Shown piece by piece: positions 54,791 to 64,000 of a stretch of 64,000 bases of DNA. Source of the DNA: Symbiodinium microadriaticum (Eukaryota > Sar > Dinophyceae > Suessiales > Symbiodiniaceae); NCBI GenBank assembly GCA_001939145.1, contig LSRX01001099.1:164698-228697 (forward strand), written 5' to 3'. Position numbers and translations under genes: made by a program. Position 1 is the stretch's first letter; every line of letters starts with the position of its first letter. Under the pieces are notes generated by a model. The model was given only the letters and a program-made list of their open reading frames with translations, was not told the DNA's origin and did not search any database.

Positions 54791-57700
54791 TGAGTTATCT
54801 GTATCGGCTTCGTCCAGCGAATCTAGGTTCTCAGCGTCTGTTTTGCGCCATGAACAATTCGATCTATGTACTCACCGCGCCACCGCGTATTCCAGGGTAT
54901 CATGGCATCAGCCCGGCGGACCTTGCTTGCTTTGCGCAACAGATGCTAGGCAACCAGAACTTGTTCGAATAAAGAAGCAAACTGCCTCTGCTGATAGTGG
55001 CTGGTGCCACCCTGCAGAAAAATGCCCTAATCTAATGATTTGCATGTGAATCAAAAAACTGAAGCTTGCAAATCCTGGCTACAGTGCACCATGAAATGCA
55101 ACGGCATCAACAGATCCGAGACATTGTTTTGTGCTTGCTAGCACGACAACACAAAACGTGCTGTGAACGAAAGCCCAAAGTCAACCGAAGGATGACCATT
55201 TGGTACTGTACGACTCTTCCGGTGCGAAAGACACGAGTTCTCATGCACGTGTGGCCCGAATTGGTCTGCTAGTCTACTTGCAGACTTGCTTGACAGCACC
55301 CCTGTCCTAGGGATATTCGGCGAGAGAATATGTATGCTGGCTGACCGACACGCACGCTGGCCGACTCCCAAATTCTGCACGAGTCTTGTTGACAAATGCC
55401 ACACGAAATTATTACAACAAGAATAGGACTGAACATGTACTAGTAGGTCGTAGATGAGATCACACCCTGAGGCAGTGGCAGCTTGCTGCTGTCTTTCCGG
55501 GGACCGGCGCCTTCAATGCAGAATGATGCTTCGCATAAGCTGACAAGCCATAGCTCCGCACAGGCAAACAGCCAGACCTACACGCCATCGTACCGGTCGA
55601 GGTGGCTCACCTCCTACCTTGAGCCATGGCCATCGCTGTCCGAGTTTTGCCGACATCTGCCTTCAAAGGCGTCCTTTTCTCAGCCTGGCACCTTGCCGAT
55701 GGTCCGGTCGAGTGGGAAGGCCTTGCAAACCAACAAAGCGAAATGGTAATAGAACTGACACAGAGCAGCATCGGGAGCAGCCGGAGCAAAGCATGGATAG
55801 GTGAAGCAGCAATGAGGCAATGGGTGGCGAGCCATTGACACTGTATGGATGCGGAAGCAAGCGAGTCAGTGAATGGGAGCCATGGGATGCCGGTGAGGGA
55901 ATGCCGGGTGAGGTTGTGGGGAACGAGTGATGCAGAAGCCCTCTTTCGTGCGGTGCCTTCGACTGGCTGGAAGTACTATGTACTAATGGACAAGAGGTTC
56001 TCGCAATCAATCCATGTGCTGTGGGGCCTCGTACACCAAGCAGCTAGACTGCCTCGCCTGAGAGTTCCCACGCGACTCTCACAGGGACAAGCATGCGGTG
56101 CTGTTCTCAAGTCGGCCCCTTGCTGGATCTGCTGCCACCTTGTCCGGCATCCACACCCTGGCATCAAAGCGCAAGGCAAACTGAACAACTTTCTTCATGA
56201 AAGATTGCCTCACACTCGATATCCGAAACTGCAAGGGGGACAGCAGGCAAACCGAAGCTCATCGGGAGGGCTTAAAGGTTCTTCCTTTTTTCCAGCCCAA
56301 ACCGCCTGCGATGCATCCCCTCCGACGACGAACACACTACATTGTGGTGAGTCACCCTGGCGACTTGCAGTGACTGGCTGACGGGGAGTCTTCGAATTGA
56401 ACCGCGCATGTGTCTGAAGTACAAGAAAGCACTGACAATAGCAGTGTTGCGGCAAGAATGATGTGCCATGCTCGGGGAGTGTAGATGGAGTGCTGGCGAC
56501 ATCAAAGAGCCAGGGAAGCGACAATCAGGCAAATTGGACAATCAGGGTCCGAAGCCAAAGCACCGTTGGGTGGGGTGCATGGGTGGGTGGCACTGGATGG
56601 ACTAATCACTAGTCCAGCGCAGCAACAAATCGAAATGTTTCAAACGGAAATGAGCAGCTGTCGACATGGGAACTACTCAGCGAGCCTGCTGGTTGCAGGG
56701 TCGATGTGGATTTCCACACGATCCTTCAATCGAGCAATGGCAGGGGGGAACCGCAGACACTCGGGATTCGGTTCGGCCGCGCACCTCGGACTGCGACATT
56801 GCTCTGCTGAGTGCATCCTGAGAGCCCAAGATTTCGCACAGCCCAATCCCCCCATTCATGCCCCCCCCCTGCTGCTCACGCCTGCAGAGCGGGGGCTAGG
56901 CTGGCCCAGCCACGCTTTGTGGTGTGCACCTCTCAGAGTGCCGGTACAGATGCATCTGATTTCTCAGGAGGGTTGGCCTGCCAGTGTCCTTTGGCCTGGG
57001 CCACATGGAAAGATCTGCTCCACGTGGGTCGGCGCAAGTCCAGTACTAAGTGCCGGACTGGGAACAAGGTCGGCAGTTGCTGCGCCAGCCTTCGACACGA
57101 GATTGAAAGGTATCACAAACATATCCCATCATCATCCCTTGTCAACAAATACCTTCTGAAATGGAGAGAGCGCACCCTCCGCACACGCTGGGATGTGACA
57201 GCAAAGAGCCTGGCTGCAAACATCTTGCTCCGAAGAAAGAGCACGCCACGTCTATTGACAAGCACTGGCCCAACCAAAAGCATTGACAGCATTGTGTCAG
57301 GCGAGCTTTTTCTAGTGCCTTTCCGAAGTCAATCACTTTGCACAGCTACCGCTTGATCAAGGTGGCATGATGAGTTGCAGGTTACTTTACTCATGCTGAG
57401 CTGTGCTCCTGAAGATTAGTCATGGATGAAGCAGTGGAAGCACAAGAATCCAGACTTTCCATTCAAAGATCGTACACCAATTCGCCGCGCGTCTGCCTCT
57501 CAGAGGAATGATTCGTCTGATGCAGTGAGCTGTCTCGGCTTGACCACCCCGACACTCTACAGACTTTAAGATGATGCTCGTGTAGGGAGTCTTGCAAGCC
57601 GCCTGCTGCGACTGCAAAATTGAAAAATCAGGAGAAGCAGGTCACCACGAAATGAAAGCTGAGTACGGCGTTGACTCACCAAGACCACTGGTTCCACCGG
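54791..57700. other. No confident gene
   Basis: Normal composition resumes. Overlapping open frames on both strands (for example 55845-56381 plus and 56210-56524 minus) have no family character, and their codon patterns do not favour one strand. No RNA gene or mobile-element signature recognised. Confidence 0.35.
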
Positions 57701-57739
57701 AGAAGAGGCGGCGATCCCACGGGTGGAACCTCACTCGAT

Positions 57740-58881
57740 TTCACTGACTCTCACCAGTGCAAGCCGCTGAGCGCGCTGCTGCAAGAGCTCCTGCTCCTGG
57801 CGGAATGCTGCAACAGCCGTGGACACGTCAATCAGAGTCCCAAGTCCCAAGATGTCCATACTGGACTGTGAAACTTTGTTTCGCACTCCTGCTACCCAAA
57901 ATTCTGGAAACTCACTCCTCCTGCAACTGGAACTTGGCTTCCTCTATGAATGGCGCCTCGGCTTCGCTGCTGCAGCTTTCGAAAACAAGAGACGAAGCGA
58001 CCCTGAGCCAAGCCGAAGCCTGAGCGTTGCGCCATGTAGGGGATCATAGGATCATAGTTCCTTGCAGGGAGCAGCGAAGGACAGACCATTTGGGGGTTCA
58101 AGCACTCGGGCTCGAGCTGCTCTGCCAGGGGCAGGTGCAGCTTCTTGGCGTACATCTCCTGCGCCTGGAAGAGCACTTCTGGGAGACAGCACATTCAAAC
58201 GATTTCCTTCGGCGCAGTTTGCAGCCAGGCCACTCGCATCAAGCGGCGGTAACGGCCCACCATCAAGTCGTGGGGCAACAGCTCAAGGGCTCGTTCAATC
58301 ACGGGCTCCTCGCATGTCTAAGCCTGTGCGCATCTACGCAACATAGCACAAACGGACCGCGCGCCTTATCATTGTGCTGGTCGTCCTGGAGCTTTCTCGC
58401 AAAAGACTCACGTGGTGTGAGGCAACCTATCTCTCTGTCCTGCATCAGTCCGTAGCCACGAAGCTCCGCAACCGTGTGCTCATACCTCAAGTGAACGTGC
58501 CTAGTGCTCAGAGCCTGCAACATGCACCGTCGCCGCATGGACTCTAGCTTGGTCCGACGCACAATGCTGTTGTGCATAGCGTGCTCTGTCCACGTCTTTG
58601 ACGGTGTGTTCGAGGATTCTCGACACAGGTCTCACTGAGTTGGATGGTTTGATCTCCAAAAGAGACATCGCACGAACTTGGCATACTTCTAGGCTCGACT
58701 ATACAAGACAGTGAGAGGGGGCCCGGGCCCAGCCCCCCGGCGACTGTGACTGACTTTGAGGCTTCGGCTGGTAGCGCTCAAAGGGGCCCTTCACGTACTT
58801 GAACCAAACAGGGTACACCGACTCCTGGGCATTGACGCGCGCATTTTTTGGAGTGCAGATAGCGGGTTTAGGGTTTGTCAT
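57740..58881 (-). CDS. Unknown minus-strand gene, four coding-like exons
   Basis: Reading 5' to 3' on the minus strand: ESVYPVWFKYVKGPFERYQP (near 58800-58740), VRRTKLESMRRRCMLQALS with HVHLRYEHTVAEL (58577 to about 58400), QAQEMYAKKLHLPLAEQLEP (near 58170-58110) and VAAFRQEQELLQQRAQRLAL (near 57830-57760). The pieces are rich in charged helix formers, suggesting a structural or coiled-coil protein. No domain was recognised and splice joins were not worked out. It has the same strand and similar exon scale as the casein kinase gene, whose 3' end lies 1.7 kb upstream of it. Confidence 0.45.
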
Positions 58882-60630
58882 GACATGGCAAAGAGCTAAG
58901 ATCCCAAGCCCTGCAGAACTTCTGCCAGGGGCTGAGAGGCATCGGCTCGTGGTACCTTGCTGAGCAAAGTTATGGCAGGACAGTCTATCACAGCTGTAGG
59001 CTCAACGATGGAGGCACCAGGGGACCACTGCGCGCTCCACAGCCATCTGGCGAAGAACTGTTTTGCTCAGAGCACGGTAGAACGACATCCTCGTGGCACA
59101 GGGAGCGCATGGACGAGCACGGAACACGCAATGTTAAAGCACAATTGAATGGCCTGGGCTGCACAGAGACCGACGCACTAGGAACGGCAGTCAAGGCTTG
59201 GGCCAAGGAGCCGAACCGTCAGCCATGTTGACAGAGACTTGGCAAGAAGAAGGCTCTCCACTGTATAGATGAAAGCAGAGGGTGCGAGCGGATGCGCCTC
59301 CACCGTCATTACTCCTGCGAAGATGCACCAAAACGAGCAGGCGGATCTGGGGATCTGACACATGCGAGGACTTATGCGGGGAGTGTGCCGCTTGCGTTGC
59401 ACAAACGCCTCGCTTTCCCCGAAAGCAGCTGAAACCCCATCTAGGCATTGGCGACTCTTTGACCCCGAAGCTCGAGAAGGTAGCTGAGTCTCGAGGCGGA
59501 AACAGCGGAGCGCAAGTGAAACCCAAGGCGAGGGTCTGTCGTCTGCTGGTCTAACTCGCATCTGGTCCAGATATCGGAAGCCTGCAAACTGTCCAATAGT
59601 ACTGCTCTATATCAACGCGAAACGATCACTTTTGCAGAGCACAGGCCTGGTGCGGAGCAGCACGTTGTGCATGTTTGGGCCCGTGACTCTTCGACTCTGA
59701 AAGCGGAACTGCGTGCGCCGAGCTTCCGGTGCACCGAACGTATCCAGCTTTCCACAGCACCATCGCCCCATGGCTTCTTGCTCTACTTTGACAGACTACA
59801 CAAAATCCTTACAGCTTCGCAGAACTGGTATTCAGACGTTTGTGTATGATGATCTGCCTAATTCTGCTTAGGAGTCTGGCTAACAACAAAACCTCAAAGG
59901 CCATTTAGGCCCTTTAGGCTTGTCAGCAGAGCAGGCAAAGCTCGGCAGTGCCGAGACCAAGCCATGTGGACGCCGTAGACCAATAGCAATGCAGGACTTC
60001 TGTACAGGTCAGCCGCAGCTTTTGGAGCTATTTGTAAATAGACTCATTGCTGGCTGCGTGCGCACCCGTCCTTGCGTCGGTTCGATATGCTTAGTCTGTC
60101 TGTAATAGGAAATGCCAGAAGAAGGAAGCTTGTGAAGCTCCCGTGACCTCTGCAAGGGCATGCGGGGTTCAGATGCCAGAACCCCAGAGCCCTCGGTCCC
60201 AATCTGAAGAAAAAGCGGCAAGAACTGAAGTAAGGGAAAAGAAGCTTTGTTTGCAAGCACCGGCATCCGTTGGACAGGGGGCTTCAGGTTACTGCGCAAA
60301 CTCAGCTTTGCAGTGCCGACCACTTTGCTTCAAGTGGAGCTAGGCGTCTTTTCAAAAATTCCCAGGGCTGAAACCACTAGTGCCGAAGATTCCAGGGCCC
60401 ACCAGATGCTGTGTCCAAAACCTGGCCTACATTGTTGCTATTTGTTGCTCGTCCTGCGCACATTGGATTCCCTGGAGTTTTCGGGACACGTGAAGCGGCT
60501 ATATATCGGGATCGTCCACAGTGCAACTCATCAGTCGCCGTCGGCCCCCTCATCCTCAAACAGCCAAAGGCGGTGCTGCTCTCTCCCGCAGAGATTCTGT
60601 CATTCGCTCGACAAAGTACGTCAGCTACAA
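58882..60630. other. No gene recognised
   Basis: Short frames on both strands without family character. This is the spacer after the casein kinase 3' end. Confidence 0.4.
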
Positions 60631-62654
60631 CTACGTCCTCGGGAGAAGGATACACATTATGTGTTCTGCTGACAATTCGTGAACTCGCGGGGCTGAGGAA
60701 TGTGGCTTGCAAACTACGCGCTGTCGTTCCCCCACTGACCTTGCTCCCGCAAATTCCGCAAAGGCCTCGCGTCGTCGGCTGCTTGCACCCTCCTTTGACT
60801 GGTAGTTCCTCGATGGTGCTTGCAGCTTCTCAGCACTGCAGCTCCGGGCCCTTGAAACTTTCGCTTCTAAACGAGGATGCTCCAAGCTAAGGCGCAGGAT
60901 GGTCCAGTCGAAGACGAAGTCATACCTTGAGATGTGCATGTTGCGCAGCACGCTCGAAACTCTATATATAGGCTGGCTGGGAGAAAACCGTGGACTGTCT
61001 GCATCGGGCTGCTGGTAGCCTTCCCTGAAGAATAGATCCTTCAACAGTCGACGCAGGTAGGCGTAGTCCGGCCGATCTTCAAATCGCAGGCTGCGGCAGT
61101 AGTTCAGATATGTGGCCTTGGAGGTCATGCGGCAGTGACACCCGAGGCAGCCAGGCCGAAAGGAACTTTGCAAAAGAAACCGTGAGGCAAGTTGCAAATT
61201 CACAAGGGAAGTGCTTGCACAGGACCTCGAGAGGGAAAGCTGCAGTGCAAACAAGGTGTCGATGAGCTCAGGCCCTGTGTGTGCCTCGATGGGTGTGGAC
61301 ATCTTCTTTTCCATGATCTTCTCATATTTCCTGAGCTGCGGGTAGATTCGCACGGCCGGTAGCAAATACATCATTTAGCATGTGAGCGCCGACTAAATTC
61401 TGAAATGGTCAAGGTGCTCCTTCTTGGAATTTGCCTTCAAACCCTGCCAGGGGAGGCTGCCACGGTTGAAGTACATGAGTACCTTCGGGAGCACTCAGCC
61501 GACAGTCAGAAATCTGCGTGAAAGATAGAAAAAAAAGACGAGGCTCATAACCGACGGCTTCTAGGTCATCTCGCCGACTCTGCTCGATGCCCAAGTGCGT
61601 GTTGACCTTGGTCTGAAATCCAATAGAGCCGCAACAGAGCCGCTAGCTCTGTTGAGCTCCCGACACTGGCGTATCGCGCGGTGCCCGTCAGCGCCTTGTT
61701 CTCTCTGTAAGGAATGTGCTGCTGAGTCTTGGGATCCCTGTCACGGGCGCGGCGCAGTGCGGAAATGGGGCGGGGCGAGAGTGGACTGCGGACTCCGGCC
61801 TGTACTTTTTCGCCAGGCCAAAGTCGATGATGTGGACCTGGTTGGCCTTCTTCCCCAAACCAATCAGGAAATTGTCGGGCTTGATGTCCCGATGGATGAA
61901 GTTCTTGGCATGCATGTACTCCACCCTGAAGCGAACACTTGAAGACTGCAAGACAGCTACGCTCACGACTCGAGTTGTGGAAAGGCAGCAAGCCTGTTGA
62001 TCATCTGGTCGGCCAGCATGAGCGTAGTCTTGAGACTGAATTTCCTGTTGCAGAAGCTAAACAAGTCCTCGAGCGAGGGCCCCAGCAGGTCGATGACCTC
62101 AAAGCTCCAAAACCCAGTTAAGGAATATGTACAAGAGAGACAGAGTGAAGAATCAATACACTTGTATGGCCTTGACCTATTGAAAGCTAGAAGTTCCAAG
62201 CCAGCCGCCATGACATTGTAGTCGCCCTCTACGCCATACCAATGCACGTTTGGCACACCAACGCCTCCTTGGAAGCTCAAGAAATTCACAGGCCCTTGCT
62301 CAGGTGGCCCCACATGACGACGCATCTCCTGCCAGGATCTTGTAGAGCTTCGACTCCTTAGGTCAAGCCCCAAGAAACCCAAAAGGGCCGGCGGATGGAA
62401 ACTCGAAGCTGCACGTGTACCACCGAGGCTCGTAAAGTAGCTGCGGATGCTTGGACTTGATGGACTCCAGCTTGATCGCTACTTCCTCGCTGGTCTGCAC
62501 CTGCAAACGACGAGCAGAGGTAATGAATTCTAAAGCCTCGTTGGTGCAGTCTCATAATTTAGCTGGGCACGTTGGTTCCGATGTAAATGTCGCCGAAAGA
62601 TCCGGATCCGATCTTGCGCCCAAGGCGAAACTTTCCTCCAACTCGAAGCTCCAT
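60631..62654 (-). CDS. Casein kinase 1 family serine/threonine kinase, 13 exons
   Basis: A complete in-frame model was assembled by hand, minus strand: 62654-62571, 62500-62432, 62356-62329, 62267-62209, 62097-61994, 61925-61800, 61737-61665, 61606-61547, 61482-61418, 61330-61285, 61225-61196, 61116-61013, 60925-60631; 380 residues. It starts [20 protein letters not shown] (Gly-rich loop). Then VAIKLE (ATP lysine), [55 protein letters not shown] (catalytic loop), [10 protein letters not shown] (DFG), [60 protein letters not shown] and [10 protein letters not shown]. These are CK1-specific, so kinase activity is expected. The C-terminal tail after FDWTIL (about 80 residues) has no recognised motif and could be spliced differently. 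Donors are 2 GT, 7 GC and 3 GA; all acceptors are AG. Confidence 0.95.
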
Positions 62655-63470
62655 GGTCCAATGGTTCTTGTGCTTCTTTTGCAGGGAGACCTGCCAGATC
62701 ACATCCGGCAGTCCCTTCTAGGCCCCCTGTCCTCCCCCCCCCCCGCCGAGTGCCTTTTGAGTCGGTCTCTCGAGCGGATTGTGCTGTGTAGAATGCAGCA
62801 CCCTCTGTGAGCCAGAGATGGCATGCGGCACGACGGCAGATGCACACCCCTTCATGGAGGGGCAATGGTGATTATGGTTATGCCTTACGCTGGAGCCGCT
62901 GCGATATCTCTCCACAACTGATCTGCTCTGGGCTCTGCCTGTGACGGGACTCTTCACTCTCGGCCATTGCGCTGTGGCCCAAACTGTACAACTCGTCGCT
63001 TCGCACACGCTTGGTCCTTGAGAGGCCGAGTCAGTGGGAGCCGTTCTTCTAAAGCTACAAGGCTATGCAGGGAAGCTGGAGGAGGCATCATGTAGAACAG
63101 GTGACTTTGACTTGCTCATGCAAGTACTCTTGCACCTTTCATGACCACAACTGAGCCAACAGCGAAAATGCGGCGAGGCAATAAGGACAGCAGGGTGAGA
63201 GCGTGTGGAGGTACAAACTCCTGGCCAGAATGCACTTTGCCTAGAGCCATCCTTCCAAACAAGAGTGTGTTCTAAACCTAAAGCGTACATTAATACTCAA
63301 CAGCTGATCAAGAACATCGGATCTTCTACCACTCCAATTTTTTCTGCTACTGCTACTGCTCCTGCTCCCGCTCCGGCTGCTGCTGCCGCTGCACTACTAC
63401 TATTACGACGAGTACGCCGAGTACGACGAGCGAAGACTACGACTGATCATGGGGGAGAATAAGGAATGTG
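62655..63470. promoter_or_regulatory. Divergent intergenic region between the casein kinase gene and the right-edge gene
   Basis: The two coding starts face away from each other, 816 bp apart, so promoters for both must lie here or close by. No TATA-like or other element can be named with confidence. Confidence 0.35.
63345..63440. repeat. Triplet-like simple repeat (CTGCTC/CTACTA type)
   Basis: TGCTACTGCTACTGCTCCTG continues into GCTGCTGCTGCC and then TACGACGAGTACGCCGAGTA. It lies just upstream of the right-edge gene start. Confidence 0.75.
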
Positions 63471-63860
63471 ATGCCAACAATTGATCCGAAGAAGGCCCCT
63501 GGACCATCCGCACCCCCAGTCGACGAAGTGACCATGATGGATCGGAGAGTCATTCGAGCACAGCAGCAAAGACAGCACCTTTTCTCGGATTTCTCGTGCC
63601 CTGCATGTGCACTGAAGCAGATTCTTGCAAAACCGTCGTAGTTGACATCAGTGCAACCGATGATGCATTGACACGTCTGCAGAAGAAGCACTTCAAGCCT
63701 TTGCACACCATACATGAGAGGGCCACTGTCCAACCTAGCACGGAGCTGTTTTTCAGCTCCTGCTGGGTGAGACCTTCTACCAAAACAATGCACCTGAGTA
63801 CTGCAAGGGCGGAAAATCGTGCCTTGGACCAGCCTCAGGCACCCTTGCATAAATAACTCG
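63471..63860 (+). CDS. Unknown gene, first exons, probably running off the right edge
   Basis: The ATG at 63471 gives MPTIDPKKAPGPSAPPVDEV, then TMMDRRVIRAQQQRQHLFSD. A GT donor at 63596 and AG at 63650-63651 join it in frame to SATDDALTRLQKKHFKPLHT, then IHERATVQPSTELFFSSCW. A GTGAG donor near 63770 would end the second exon, and the rest lies further right or beyond the window. If that donor is not used, the frame ends at TAA 63854-63856. The protein starts with a Pro-rich stretch and then a charged helix. No family recognised. Confidence 0.5.
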
Positions 63861-64000
63861 TGCCGCACAGGAAGTGAAGTGTGGGTTCTAGTGACTGTAC
63901 TGTCACAGGGACCTAACAGACGGCTCGCCTTCCGTGTCTACAGAAAGCATTTCGGCACGCCTCCCTTCCGGAACTGAGCTACACAGCTACATGGTTCACA

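Noticed and set aside
55845..56541. Overlapping plus and minus frames as a possible transposase or reverse transcriptase
   Set aside because: No catalytic motif (DDE, YxDD) in either strand and both strands look equally random.
57142..57336. Minus-strand phrase IDFGKALEKA, resembling a kinase DFG loop
   Set aside because: No other kinase motif nearby on that strand; a three-residue match is not evidence.
1..64000. CRISPR arrays, bacterial operons, ribosome binding sites, tRNA or rRNA genes, spliced-leader relics
   Set aside because: I looked for regular spacer arrays, Shine-Dalgarno contexts, tRNA-like cloverleaf sequence and the dinoflagellate spliced-leader core and recognised none. A tRNAscan-SE/Infernal run would be needed to exclude small RNA genes.

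Overview
Organism. The window looks like nuclear DNA of a dinoflagellate, most likely a Symbiodiniaceae-type alga. Genes are cut into short exons with many non-canonical splice donors (GC and GA as well as GT). There are decayed non-LTR retrotransposons with a C-terminal restriction-like endonuclease of the kind abundant in those genomes, and a HET-like protein with an 'SHAW...HPDP' motif that I associate with dinoflagellates. Nothing bacterial or organellar is recognisable. No sequence search was run; all family calls rest on motifs read by eye.

Layout. 0-5.7 kb: two decayed retrotransposon fragments (1-390, 2727-4493) plus short direct and inverted repeats. 5.7-12 kb: mostly non-coding, with two sure exons of a CLC chloride channel/transporter (10.2-10.8 kb). 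12.3-14.8 kb: HET-like protein. 15.6-16.3 kb: ankyrin-repeat exons. 16933-17491: assembly gap. 17.9-18.9 kb: alpha/beta-hydrolase-fold reading frame. 18.8-20.3 kb: coding-like minus-strand stretch. 20.3-23.2 kb: the C-terminal half of a CLC protein. 24.6-28.6 and 29.4-34.2 kb: two tandem paralogues, each with a probable N-myristoylation start, an ADP-ribosyltransferase (PARP-type) domain with the H-Y-E triad, a CCCH zinc finger, and a second ART-like domain that has lost the catalytic histidine. 34.2-35.1 kb: small unknown gene. 35.6-36.9 kb: low-complexity polypurine and AT block with a gap, bracketed by a 16-bp direct repeat. 37-39 kb: unknown coding exons. 40.5-43.6 kb: type II membrane GT8 glycosyltransferase. 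45.7-48.8 kb: SLC13/DASS anion transporter with two RCK_C-like domains. 51.4-54.8 kb: very AT-rich non-coding block. 57.7-58.9 kb: unknown minus-strand gene. 60.6-62.7 kb, minus strand: casein kinase 1, for which a full 13-exon in-frame model could be built. 63.5 kb to the edge: start of a divergent unknown gene.

How they fit together. There is no operon logic. The genes look like independent loci. The strongest theme is the tandem ART-CCCH pair, whose conserved intron positions show a local duplication. The CLC gene is odd: its N-terminal motifs lie 9.5 kb before its C-terminal half, with other coding sequence and an assembly gap between them.
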